Assembly (NCBI GenBank): GCA_000750105.3
Contig: JPHH03000025.1
Location: forward strand, 310,001-374,000
Direction of reading: 5' to 3'
DNA length: 64,000 bases
From: Tolypocladium sp. Sup5 PDA-1
Taxonomy: Eukaryota > Ascomycota > Sordariomycetes > Hypocreales > Ophiocordycipitaceae
Part shown: one piece after another, positions 11,464 through 23,339 of the stretch
How positions within the stretch are numbered: position 1 is the stretch's first letter
Layout of the letters: every line of letters starts with the position of its first letter
Notes under the pieces: generated by a model
What the model was told of the DNA's origin: nothing
The model's database searches: none
What the model saw: the letters and a program-made list of their open reading frames with translations, nothing else
Made by a program: the position numbers and the translations under genes

Positions 11464-13385
11464 CTGGAGGAAAGTCCAGGTTAGCAATTGATGGATGCCG
11501 CGTCAAGAGGGGGTGTCGCTCGTGCTGCGTCACCCACAAACCGGAGATGCTAAGACGAAGAACAGACGAATTGCCGTATCGCTGGCAAAACAGGGCAGGC
11601 AGGCAAGGCGAGGGACATGCCCCAAGAAAGGAAACAAACCTATATTTGCCAATCGAGAGACGTATGCCGACTTTTCTGCGCAAAGAGAGAGCACGAAAAA
11701 GTCCGTTTGGTCTCGTGGCGGCTCCTCGACTTCGCAGTAAGGAGGAATCGACAAGGAAGACGGTGCGAGGGACACGATTTGCGATGGGGGAAAGGGGAGG
11801 CGAGATCAAAATTCTCCAGGTGATATCAAGGCAGAGTCAGAGTGAAGGGGAGAAAATAGGCAAGCACCTTGAGCAGAGGTACAAAGGCGGTGGTGTTGAA
11901 GGAAGGAGGAGGGGACGTTTTGATAGCAGCACCCGGGGAGGAAGGAGAGGCAGGCCACCTCGTCTTCTCCGACTGGGAAGCGTGTGCACGAATTGGAACG
12001 AAAGAAGACGGCGAGAACGGTCAATTACCTTATTCTTCTTCGTCTTCCTCTTCTTCCTCTGCAGGCGGCTGAATAGGAGCGCAATGCCGGAATGCAAACC
12101 CCAGAAACGAAGAAAGAGGAAGCAAACGTATGAGTCGGAAGAGAGTGCGGCGCCAACCCCCTCCGGAGAAGGAAGTGAGTGGGAGCAGACTTAATAAACC
12201 GCCGTGCTTGAACAGAGTTGCCGCAAAGCGGGAGTGAATCCACGTCAAGATGCCCAAGCCCGCAACTTAACTCACCGCCGTGCATCAACGCTATTACAGC
12301 CACAAAAAGGCAAACTATTTCCCAACAGCCATATGATGCCAGTCGACAACTTTCTCCTTTTCTGGCGACATCGCGTGGCAAGGGGGGCGCATACGAAGGC
12401 CGTCCCGTCTTGGACCGACCTTGAAGCCCTTCTCACTGAACACTGCACCGTCACCAGCTCCACGACGCAAACACTGTGAAAATTTTGCGGCCTTCGAGTC
12501 CTGCTCAGCCAAAATGGCCTTTGGATGCCCCAAAATAGCTCCCGTCAGCAAACTCGTTTCTTCAAAGCCCTCAGATGTGCACTCACCAGTCGTTTGTCCC
12601 ATGCGCGTTCGCCCTCCTACGCCAACTGGCCGCACCCAATGGCAACACACACTCACCACCAAAGTCAAAATTCGCGTCAGGGTCAACAAGTCGCGGAACT
12701 AACAAGCTTTTCGTCCATGCGCCGTATTGACTATCCGCTATCCTACCATGCTCGCGAGCCTTGCTCCATCCCCCATGCCAGGCGACGCAGCCGTAGTCCG
12801 GCACTGCCAATTCTCCCACCCTGAAAAACCAAGATCCCCTTCACATATGCAGAACATCCTAGCTGGGGAAACCAGCCCTATCGGGAGTAGTGGCAACACG
12901 TCCCCCAAGGATTCTCGCTTCTCGAGTTTCCTCACAGAGCCTGCGTCGAACAAAGCAACCCCGCACACCGTCGGATGTGGCAGCGCGTCGCAGTCAAAAG
13001 TTTGTCAAGAAGCCAGGCAACACTATACAAGGCAAATGAATAAGAAGTGACCAGAATTTTTGTATCCCCGAAACAGTTTCTGTCCGATGTGTGTGTGTAT
13101 AAAATGGCAAAGGCCGGCAAGCCAGACCGATTATTCTTCTCGGGCGGGTTCCAGGGCGTCCCCTTAGAGATTGGGAGTCGAAAGATTGTGTCGAAAGTTA
13201 AAAGTGAAAGTTAGGAAAATACCACCGCGTGGGATGGTTTGTATAAAGATTACAGTCGATGTTGGTAACCCCTGGTTTAACTCAGGCCCTATGAATTGCA
13301 GGGTAAGGATCGTTCGAATCGAATGTCTGACGGAGAATGAATCGTATATACGTCGTGTATGGCTCGGTGCGAATCCTCCCTGCCT
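11464..13385. other. Intergenic region with leader or intron of the unknown gene
   Basis: About 1.9 kb. The part 11464-12030 is probably an intron of the unknown gene on the minus strand. The rest is the 3' side of palI. No further gene is supported. Confidence 0.35.
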
Positions 13386-15598
13386 TTACAACGGCCCAGT
13401 GGGATAGGCGCTCCCGGGAATCATGCCGGGACCTCCCCGTTGCGCGCCCTGCGGCCGATTGCCAGGCAGCTGAAAGTCGGGGTTATCCAAGAGCATATCC
13501 TGACGTTGTTGTTGTTGCTGTTGCACGGGGCGGCGAGGTGGCATGCCCTGATACTGTGGCATCGGCGGATGGTTTGGGTTCCAGCGAGGGTTGACACCTC
13601 GCTGAGAGATGGACGTGAAGTTGGAACGTTCAGATTCGGCAGGGCTCCGCGCTCCACCGACCGTCGTGTGCACATCCTCGTACTCGGGCTCAGCTGGCGG
13701 CGGGGGATGGTTGTTGGCGCGTGTTGAACCGGCAAATCGAGGATCAACATCCTCGTAGTAGTTGCTGCCCTGCGGAGGGTTCACGGGAGGCGTGTTTCGT
13801 CCAGAGAGCTCCACAGTCGGTCGATGCTGTGAGCCGGCCGGTGACGCGGCCCGAGGCGAGTTCCTCCCAGAGTTCTCGTTCCATGCGGCGCGAGGCGGGG
13901 CATACGCCACCCTAAGGACTCAAAGTTAGATCAGTTCCAGAAAGTCGGGGTCTCGATCAACTTACTCGTCGGTGCTGTACTTGCTCCCGTCGCTCATAAC
14001 CGTGTCATGACGACCCGGGGGTCGACCCTGCTGCAAGCCAACCATGCCAGCCACATCGACATCGCTGTCCCGAATCTGGCCATATTGTTGAAACGTGGGG
14101 GGGGCTTCAGCTGACGTTGCGTCCATCTCCATTACCGGGCCCATCCCTTTTGCAGTCCCGCTGCCGGCAAGCGGTGGCGGCGACTCGGCCCTCGGGAGCT
14201 CATTGTCGGGGTTGTACGCCTCGTACCCATTGTTGAGGCTGGGCATGGAGGCGTTGTTGCTGGCGTTGAAACTATGGTCGAGCGAGCTCTCGGACGGCTG
14301 TCCATAGTAGGCATCTGCGGACGGCCTTCTGTCGTACTGGCCCGGCGCATTGGTGTAGCCAGGAGGAGGTGGAGCTCGGCCTCCTCTCATCCCATACGCA
14401 CCACGCGGCGGAGGGCCGTAGCCTGCTCTCCCGCCTCGGGGGGCACCTCTGCCGGGTGGGCCGTATCCTCCGCGGCCTCGCATCGGAGGGCCGTAGTTGT
14501 CGTAGCCTCCGCGTCCGTATCCACCACGACCCCTGAATCCTCCACCGGGACCCATATCTCCTCTTCCCCTGCGGTTCATGCTGTCGGCGGACTGCGTTCT
14601 TGGCATGCCATAGGCATCAGGGGGGCCGTTAACCGGGTTCCCGTACCGATCTCGGGAAGATGACCTCCTCGCGGCGTTGAAAGCGGCCACTTCGCCTGCA
14701 TTTGCCATCTCGCTGGGCATCGCATTCGGTGATCTCTCCGTGGGACTTCGCTGCGTCAGGGGGATCCGCTCATCGCTAACCTGGTCGTCTTTCCTTCGGT
14801 TCTCAAAAGTCGCGAACGTGGGCAAGTTATCGCCGCCGCCAGATATTCCGCCGCTGACCATGGGCATCGTAGGCTGGGAGGTGGTGACGCCAACAGCGGA
14901 CTTTGACTGTCCTTCCCTGTTGTAATAATTCTCGCCGCTCATTTCCGCATTCTCTGCGATTCGCTTCTTGCGTGACTTCCTGCTGACGAGCGTCCGGCGC
15001 ATGGCGAAAGATACGACGCCGCTCAGGGCCACCATGATGGTGGCGGCCAGAACAATGTACGAGCCCCATGCCAGGTGCGGAATAAACAGGAGAATGTCGA
15101 TCAGGAAGGCCAAGAGGCAGACAAGGAAGGTTATGAGGATGAAGATGAAAAGCACGAGGAGATATCTCGCCGAATGCGACGGCGCGTGGAGGTGGGAAAC
15201 CACGGCCATGACGAACATGACGAGGGTGAGGAAAGCAGCGACTGGATGAACGACGAGAATCGCAGAGAGGGTATTGCGGACGTTGGTCGGTAAATCAAAA
15301 TCTTGCTTCCCATTGCCGAGCAGTTTTCCTGGAGGGCATTGTCAGTCGCACGCCCCAACACCTGCCGCTTTCGCGCAGTCTGGCAATAAGGGCGAAGGGA
15401 GGGCATACCAGTGTCGTATCCTACACCAATGGAACTGCATGCTCCGCTGTCCTTGCAATAGCCAAAGACACCAAACGTGACATCTTTAAACCTTCCCAGC
15501 GGGACGATTTTGGTGACTGGGACCGACAGGACCGACAGCAGCAGCAAGACGAAGGCGGCCAGCAGCAGCAGCGACAGCGGCGTCGCTGGTCGCAACAT
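13386..15598 (-). CDS. palI: pH-response regulator PalI/Rim9
   Basis: PalI/Rim9 is a plasma-membrane protein of the fungal Rim/Pal ambient-pH pathway; it assists the sensor PalH/Rim21 that leads to PacC/Rim101 activation. Exons 15598-15409, 15328-13966 and 13911-13386 join to 692 residues. The first exon gives an uncleaved-looking hydrophobic N-terminus (PATPLSLLLLAAFVLLLLSV) and the family block VPLGRFKDVTFGVFGYC. Three more membrane segments follow: VAAFLTLVMFVMAVVSHLHA, YLLVLFIFILITFLVCLLAF and GSYIVLAATIMVALSGVVSF, making the four-TM SUR7/PalI layout. The long cytosolic tail holds an Arg/Gly/Tyr-rich stretch (RGRGGYGRGGYDNYGPP type), a Gln run and a conserved-looking end GSAYPTGPL. The family call is strong. 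Confidence 0.92.
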
Positions 15599-16221
15599 GG
15601 TGACGGCAAGGCCTTAGGCCAGTGCCAGCGGCGTCAATTCGACGCGGAGGGGAAAGAGTGTATTCTCGAAATCGGCGACGCCTGAGCTTGCGAGTGTGTA
15701 CAGGGACCGAGTCGTGTCATAGGCGAATGAGGGAGTGTGTATCGGCTCGAGCGAAAGCGTCGTTGCGGGTTGGAGCAGCGATTGTAGTGGACACGAGCTC
15801 AATTGGCACAATAGGTCGGTCGTCGTCTCCAGAGCGACTGACAATGGGACGGGATAGAGGAAGCCAGCAACCCGCCCGGGATCGGTCGATCGACTCGGCG
15901 CCGCAGCCGCTCTGTCGTCGAGGGGGCCGTCGTCGTCGTCGCAACAGTTTGCGAAAACGCCAGTCGCAGGAGCCAAAGGATCGTAGTGACAGCCCGCCGT
16001 CGTCGCGCGCGGTGGTGTTTGTGTCGTGCGGCCAGCCAATCCGCTGGGTGGTGATGGGAGACTTCGCAACGAGAGTCGGAGCCGACGAGGTGCCTGAGGT
16101 GTAGGTTTGTCTGAGACGAGAGGAGTGGACCTGCCTGGGTGAAGTGACTGGGGGCGGGCATCCACAGCACCAGCAGACCTCGTCCAATGATCGCATCACG
16201 ACAGCTCCAGCAGGTAAGTTA

Positions 16222-16267
16222 CAAAGTACAACCTGCCGCAGCAACCACTGCTGCGGCACCAAAGTAC
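16222..16267. repeat. Perfect hairpin flanked by 8-bp direct repeats
   Basis: Two 10-bp arms, TGCCGCAGCA (16234-16243) and TGCTGCGGCA (16249-16258), are perfect inverted copies around a 5-base loop ACCAC. The same octamer CAAAGTAC stands on both sides, at 16222-16229 and 16260-16267. It could be a small foldback insertion or chance structure. Confidence 0.6.
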
Positions 16268-17762
16268 CTCGACCACTAGCTCGCCGCTCGTGGGGTCAAA
16301 CGAAGCTGGGGGGGGGGAATGCGGGCCAGGGCTGCGAGTGACCCTCCTCTCGTGGCGGAGCCCGTGACACAGCGGCCCTGGACTGATGTCAATCCAGAAG
16401 CCAGCCGCGATTCGCTTCACGCCGTCCAACATGCAGTGTCTTGCAGCAGGCTGCATTAGTTACGGCCAGTTCGCACTACGGCTCCTAGAACAGGAAGACG
16501 GACTGTGGCATTCCGAGCCGCTTGCGGTCCTGCAGGATAGGCTAACGGCGAGATCCAGGCCAGCAACATGCTACGCATACGAGGACTTCGTATCAGGAGC
16601 CGTGCTTTTGAGGCTTGAAATAGGTGCTCCCCCAACAACCAACTTACCTCTTCCAGTAGGTGGCCGTTGGGTCTGCCCGAGACCAAGTTGCAGGGGTATA
16701 ACTGGTGGCCCACTGGGACGCTTCGCTCCGCGTGCCTTTTGCCAGACTCCTCCCTCAGACACTCGCCGTCAGTCTCCCGCTGGGCACTGCACTGCCCTGT
16801 CCGACCCCTTCGCTTGAGACAATCCAGGGCAGCAAGCCGTGTTGTTTGTTTTGTCTCTGGAGTACGTATTACTATTATTCATCAACGTCACCAGCCAAGA
16901 GGCCAGGCCCCGCAGGGCAGCACACGTACATAGGCGTCACCTGCTGGAAAGCTTAACACAATGAGAACTCAGCCCAGCCCTTCCTCCTCTCCCGCCTCCC
17001 TTCCGCTAGCCTCGCCGTCAGCTCAGGGACTTCAATCCCACGCCATTATCGGATGGTGTGCTGCGAGGGGAAATATCCCTCTCCTCTTGCGTGCGCCGCC
17101 GCTGGGGGCCGCGCATGGCTCCGGAAATTGAGCGCCACCTTGGAGCTGGATGCTGGGGCCGTTGTCCCAATCTGCGACGCGGCCGCGTGTTGTATGGATG
17201 TGTGCGCCGCATCCTGCTGCAAAACCAACAGCAAAAGGTCCCATCCACGTTCATCCATGAAGCCCGCCTCATCAGGTCCCAATTGGTCACAGTATTGCTG
17301 CCCCTCCGTCTGTACGGACTAGCAATGTGTCGATTGAGCCGACGGATTTGGTACTGGTCCGCGGATACGGAAGACCTCTCCTCCGGTTCAACAAGCCAGC
17401 GAATACCTTTAACGGCGTGCTCGTGTTCAGCAGAGACCAAGATGGAGTTTACGCCGTCATTTCAGACCAGTACGGACGAGTGTTTCCTTCACCTCCATCT
17501 TCCACCTCCTCTGCTCTTCAACAGCTGGAGTTGCGCTCTGCACGGCTCCGTTGTGCGCAGGCGACAATCGGCGGAGCACGGCAGCAATCTCCTGCCTTTT
17601 GCGTCTGCGATTCAGGGTAGGAAGCCGTGTTTCGGGTGGCACTGCGCCATCTTCGTATCGTAGACCTTGTTGGGTGGCATCTGCGCATCGACGACTCACG
17701 CGGTGTCCACGCCACAAGACCGGCCTACCCTAGACCAACAAGTAAACCTGAGGTGTCAACGC

Positions 17763-17771
17763 TACTCCGTA
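17763..17771. repeat. TACTCCGTA (inverse TACGGAGTA) motif copy
   Basis: Intergenic copy of the recurrent 9-mer in reverse orientation, about 0.5 kb upstream of the ABC1 kinase gene. Confidence 0.6.
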
Positions 17772-18267
17772 CACGGTACTCTGTAGATGCTTCAATTCCG
17801 AACGTCTTGTATCTAGCCGACGAAATGAGTGCAGAGGGAGCAAGTAAACACGGCAAAGGAAGCACGCAATGCTTCAAGTTCTCCATCGTCACGGCATACG
17901 CTAATTACCTTCAGATACTTGCGTTGCGCTCGTCAACATTGGACAAGAGGTAAGGAAACCTCACGAAAAGTCCCTGGTTGGGAGACGATAAAAGGCCATA
18001 TCGAGCATAGAGTAGCATTCTTTGCGGCTGATCGGTCCTTGGTTGAGAGGCACCATAGCCGTGGAGGGATTTGTCGTCAAGACCGAGTTGTGCCCCAGGC
18101 CACATCGCGTTCGCATTCCCCGATCGGCGCCGGGGATAAAGCGCCTCGGGCATTTCGAATGTCCGGCGAGCTCTTGAGCTACGTACTTGATCCTCCCACC
18201 GCCGCAACTTTTTCCTACCAACGCCCTCGTCCACCCCGATGCTCCCGCAGCAGAGCCAGAGCTCTCG

Positions 18268-20338
18268 ATGATGTCCGGTATGCTCCGTCGCAGCATACTG
18301 GGGCTCGCGAGGACCGGCCCCTTGACGCTGCCGTCGTGCCCATGTCGTGTGCCTCGCGCGCTGCCCCGAAATGACGTCGTCCGGTCGATTGCGAAGCGCC
18401 ATGTCCAGACATCCGGGCCCTTCCAGCCGCTGCGACCGCCCTCGCCCGGCGAGTTGGGAGCACCTCAAGCTGCCAAGCAGTACAAGCGAGGCAGGAAATG
18501 GACGCGCTGGCTCGCCGTAGCCCTCGTGGGCGGCGGCGCCGTCTACCTCGTCGACCGCCAGGTCTACGCCTCGGGCTTCGGCCGCACCCTCCGGACGTTC
18601 GGCACCACGCTCCTCGTCGGCATCGACTACAAGATCAACTTCCGGCCGGAGCCGCTGACGGCCGGCTCGGTCCCGGACCTGCACACTCGCAATGCCGAGC
18701 GGCTGTTCGACCTGCTGCGGGCCAACGGCGGCCTGTACCTCAAGATCGGGCAGGCCATCGCCATGCAGAGCGCCGTGCTGCCGCCCGAGTTCCAGAAGAT
18801 GTTTGGCCGCATGTTTGACGACGCCCCGCAGGACGACTGGAAGGACATTGAGAAGGTGGTGCAGCAGGACTTTGGCAAGAGCGTGGAAGAGGTCTTTGGG
18901 GTCAGCTTCACGGGCAAGGAGGGCATGGGCCTAATGGAGCGCAAGGCCAGGGCGAGCGCAAGTGTCGCGCAGGTCCACTGGGCCAAGCTGCCGGACGGCA
19001 GAGAGGTGGCCATCAAGATACAGAAGAGGGAGATTGCGAAGCAGATTGCGTGGGATTTGTGGGCGTTCAAGTGAGTCTTGCTGGATGTGACTTTGTTGCG
19101 GTGGAATACTGACTGGCGCTTTCAGGACCGTCACCTGGATCTACTCGAAGTGGTTTGACCTGCCGTTCTACAGCCTGGTGCCATACATCACGGAGAGGCT
19201 AGAGTTGGAGACGGACTTTGTCAACGAGGCCAAGAACTCGGAGACGATGAGGAACCTGGTCAACTCGGAGAAGAGCCTGAAGGGTCGCGTATACATCCCC
19301 ACGATATATCCAGAGTTCACGACGAAAAGAGTCCTCACGACAGAGTGGATCGAGGGTGTGCGGCTGTGGGATAAGAAAGCCATGACATCCAGATGGCTCG
19401 GAGGACACGGCAAGGGATCGCCGGGTGCAAAGAGCCCACTTCCACCCATCGACATGGACACAGCGCGGAGGGAGCTCCGGACGAAGCCATACGACGAGAA
19501 GATCAAGCCGGAGCGGCAAGAGTGGAAGGGTGCCCGGGGCCGAGGCGGCCTAGGGCTGTCGACAAAGGAGGTCATGACCACCATGATCGACCTGTTCTCG
19601 GCGCAAATCTTCAAGTGGGGAGTCGTGCACTGCGACCCTCACCCCGGGAACATCTTCATCCGACGTCTGCCCAACGGCCGGGCAGAGCTGGTGCTCATCG
19701 ACCACGGACTCTACGTGTACATGTCGCCCAAGTTCCGGCACGAGTACGGCACCTTCTGGAAGGCGCTCATGACGTTTGACAACAAGACCATCGCCGGCAT
19801 CACGGCGGAGTGGGGCATCAAGGGCGCAGACCTGTTCGCCAGCGCGACGCTGATGCGGCCGTACGAGGGCGGCGACTCGTCGACGCGGTCCGAGATCATG
19901 AAGGAGCTCGAGGCCAAGTCGCCGGCGGAGCGGCACTACGCGATGCAGCAGCGGATGAAGCAGGGCATCCGCGACGTGCTGTCGGACGAGGAGAAGTGGC
20001 CCAAGGAGCTCATCTTCATCGGGCGCAACATGCGCATCGTGCAGGGCAACAACCAGTACCTGGGGTCCCCGGTGAACCGCGTCAAGATGATGGGCGAGTG
20101 GGCGAGCCGCAGCCTGTTCCAGGACCCGAACCTGCCGTGGCCGCGGCGGCTGCGCAACGCGTGGCGGCACCTCATCTTCAAGTCGGTCATGACGGCGACG
20201 GACGTGGCCTTTTACTTCTTCAAGCTGCGGCAGTGGCTGGGGCTCGGGGGCGGCATGGAGGACGAGATGGAGCGGCGGATGAAGGACGTGGCGCAGGACT
20301 ACGGCATCGAGCTGCAGCACGAGGTGTTTGACGGGTAG
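18268..20338 (+). CDS. ABC1/UbiB-family atypical kinase, MCP2/ADCK1-like (mitochondrial)
   Basis: The protein belongs to the ABC1 (ADCK/UbiB) atypical kinases; the closest type is yeast Mcp2/Cqd2 and animal ADCK1, mitochondrial inner-membrane proteins tied to lipid and coenzyme Q homeostasis. Exons 18268-19070 and 19126-20338 give 671 residues. The start MMSGMLRRS begins an Arg-rich, presequence-like N-terminus. One membrane segment (RWLAVALVGGGAVYLV, about residue 80-95) follows. The KxGQ motif is LYLKIGQ (about 157), the ATP-site lysine is in VAIKIQ (about 248), the catalytic loop is HCDPHPGN (about 435) and the metal-binding Asp is in LIDHG (about 457). All expected family residues are present. 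Which subfamily name fits best is inference from the overall block pattern. Confidence 0.9.
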
Positions 20339-21376
20339 GCGAGCGTGCTGTCGGTTGAGTGCATCGCGAGGCGGGTATACTTGTACATGTGAGCTCGTGC
20401 GATGCATACTGGAGGGGCTTTGGCCCAGGCGTTGTTGGCGTCTTATAGATGGGTAGATGGATGGACGGATGTGGACGATGAAGGCGCCACGCATCGGCGC
20501 CGAGGGCAACGTACATAGACAGGAGAGCAAAATACCACTCAGACTCAGTTATCCGAAGCCCAGTGTGCGCACCAAACAGAGGAGGATTCCACGAGATCCA
20601 AGCACTTTGTATTACGGAGCACGAGGCTGAGCGCAAGGACAGCAATTTGCGGATCCTCCATGTCGGCAGTCGTCGAGCAGCGCTCGGCTGGGCATAGAAA
20701 ATCGCCCGTTGGTTCGTCAGAAACGCAGGCACCCGAAGTCGCGATCGGCGCCCCGTCGTCCCACAGCGAATGTTCGACGAAGGCGCGCGCGGGACACCGG
20801 GCAGAGAGGGACAAGGATTTCGCGCGTGTTCCCGGGCGCCATGCGGGTTTCACGTCGCCAACCCACGCGACCGGCTGAAGAGGTGATTGGGCCCGCGGGC
20901 GGCGGGTTTCTGGAGGCACCTGCAATCTTACCAGCATCAGCGATTGAGTGGTCTTGAGTCTTGAGACTTGCGGGCGGGGGCAGGGCAGAAAATGAGATCG
21001 CAGGGGGCGAGCAAATGCCCTGGGACGGACGTCGGACGTGAGATGGGATGGATCATGATGGACGGATCTGGGACGGACCCATGCCCTGGCTCCCAGCCCA
21101 AGTCCCCGCCGTGGAGCCATGCTGTCTCAACGTGCCCTCTGTCGTACTCGTAGAACAGGAAAAGGGGAAGACAAAAGCAAGGAACAAGAGACATCAGCGA
21201 CGAGCGCCGAGGTGAGACAAAGACGGCGAACAGCTCGTGGCGCGGGCTCAGTGTGCATCGTTTTTTGGGGGAACACGCGGACGTGTCTCGCACGGCACCC
21301 AAAAATAGGGGCGTCGTGGGATACCTAGATAGGTACTTGGGCTAGTGCTCGTAGAGCAAGTTGACGGACGGGTGCA

Positions 21377-21385
21377 TACGGAGTA
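21377..21385. repeat. TACGGAGTA motif copy
   Basis: One of several intergenic copies of this 9-mer in the window; see the 18-bp palindrome at 57759-57776. Confidence 0.6.
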
Positions 21386-21555
21386 GGACGGACGATTCAT
21401 GCACGCATTTTGTCAGCGGTTGAAAGGATATGGACGGATATGTCAGCTGCGGCAGCACGGACAGCGAGCATGCCAGGGCAGTCTTGACTTTCGAGTGCCT
21501 TAATTTACAGGGCAATGACGAGCTGGAGCAGTGAAACTGGGCTGCTGAGAGTAAA

Positions 21556-21620
21556 CTACCTAGGTAGCGCTTCAAAATGTAGTCCGTAAACCGACCTTAC
21601 CTTAGGTAGGTAGGTACCTA
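21556..21620. repeat. Cluster of CCTAGG-centred palindromes
   Basis: CTACCTAGGTAG (21556-21567) is a perfect 12-bp palindrome, and TAGGTACCTA (21611-21620) a 10-bp one, within a run of AGGTAGGT units that continues to about 21632. A related ATACCTAGATAGG lies near 21320. No coding function is apparent. Confidence 0.6.
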
Positions 21621-23339
21621 GGCAAGGTAGGCAAACTTGGACGCCCTCAACGCCCTTCTAGAACAAGCCAAGCGCCAGCAACTGCGGAATCTGGGACCTT
21701 CAGCTGGAAATGGCCAGGAACAGGCCGCCCGCTGTGAAAGTCTGGCCCCCAGCTCGCTTATGTACACCTCAGCTGCAAGGCTGGCTTCCAGGTTCCCGCT
21801 GCTGGGGTGACACGTCCCTGTTCATCAACCACAGGGCGGCCCGTATCGCGCTCCTCTCCCTCTCCCCTCTCCCTCTCCCCCTCATCATCCTCTCACCTCG
21901 CTCCACCTTCTTCGAGGCAGGCCGACGACCGTGTTTTCTCTCGGCCCCCCCTCCAATCTCGACAAAGAAAGACACCGCCGTTTGTTTGCTGTTCGCGCGC
22001 GCGAGCCCAGCAAGTAATACGAGCAGCCCAGCGGCCAACGCACGGCTCGGCGTCTCCCCGACCGCCGCTTTGCTGTCCGAACTCGCCTCGCACGTCCACG
22101 CGCGTCCGGTCTCGTCGCTTTGCTTTCTTCTCATCTTCTTGCGAGCGAGACAGACCCATCGCACAGTACTTGCATCTTACGAGTAATTACGGCGCCTTTT
22201 CTCTTCCCTCCAAGAGAAGTCGTTGCGGCTGGCGCCCGCCAAAAGGTGAGTCCACGTTCAACTCCGTAGCTCCCCCAATCCTTCCCCTCCATGCAGCCAC
22301 CCAGGCGCCAGGGCCCCCGAGAGTCGCATTCCGCCTACTGCCGCCCCCTTTTTTTTCTCCAATTGGTCTGGTTGGACCCTGCAGGCCCTTGGGGGCTCCC
22401 TCGGCCACCTGCAGTCTTTTGTGCGCATCGAAGCCTCCTTTGTTTTAGCGCGCCGCTGCTGGGATGATGCACGTTGCTCTGCTAGACTGCTGCAGCACCC
22501 GCGAGGCGGACCTTGCGGACGCTGCGTTGCTAGTCGCCCCCACTGGGGAAATGGGCTTCGGCTTCTGCTTGCGTGCAGCTGTTGAAGAAGCTTCAGCACC
22601 GGCGAGCATGGAACGAGATGGGCAGTGATCGCGAGTCGGGAGCCGCTGGTGGAGCCTGCGGACTGCGCATGAAATAGACGTCGAGCTCCGACTCCAGGGA
22701 CTGACGATTCCAGCTAGACTGCCGCCCGTGCCATCCTGCCTATCGAATCCAATCGGCCTCTTGACGCTCTCTAGTGGTCGCATCCACACCTCATCCACAT
22801 CCACTGGACCACTGTCCCATCCCCCCGCGCCTCCATCCGCGCTGCTGGGGACTGCGCTGTGCTGCCTCCCCCCCCCTTTTACGTCGTCGGTCGTCTCTGG
22901 GCCTATCAATCGTCATCTGCGCGACGGTTCTCAGGCACAGTCAAAGTCTCGCCCACACCCTCATCTTTCTCTTCTCGATTGATCTCAGCTTCCTCCCGGC
23001 AGATCCCGTCCGTCTGTTGTGTTGGTGGTGCCGCCGCTCGTTTTCCGTTTCCCGCGCCGTTGTTAAGTTAGTTGTTACTCGCAGCCCCAGTCAACCGCCG
23101 CCACCAAGCAGTGACATCTGGCAACCCGAGCCTTTAACGAGCAGAGGCGCAGTGTGCATTACTCGCACTCGAACAGCAAAGCTGGGCCACCGCACACGAG
23201 CCGGGTCTGCAACGACGACTGATTCGACGCTCCCCCGTGGCTTGTCGAGCAGTGGCGCAATCGTACATCTGGCCGCTGCACGACCACCCCGATCTCGACA
23301 GATCGCTCCTCCTGCATCTCCCGCAATCGAGCTGCTGTA

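Larger units (their letters stand above)
15599..18267. other. Divergent intergenic region, palI / ABC1 kinase
   Basis: About 2.7 kb without a supportable gene. It should contain the promoters of palI (leftward) and the ABC1 kinase (rightward). It also holds a small hairpin at 16222-16267 and one TACTCCGTA motif at 17763-17771. Open frames on both strands lack codon structure or family similarity. Confidence 0.4.
20339..23339. other. Intergenic region with long pyrimidine-rich septin leader
   Basis: Three kilobases without a gene I can support. Around 21320-21640 it has a cluster of CCTAGGTA-type palindromes and a TACGGAGTA motif at 21377-21385. From about 21840 to 23330 it turns into C/T-rich promoter and leader sequence ahead of the septin-type gene; a leader intron is possible but I cannot place it. 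Confidence 0.4.

Noticed and set aside
19550..20530. 326-codon minus-strand frame over the ABC1 kinase
   Set aside because: Mirror of the conserved kinase exon; His/Arg/Leu-rich without motifs.
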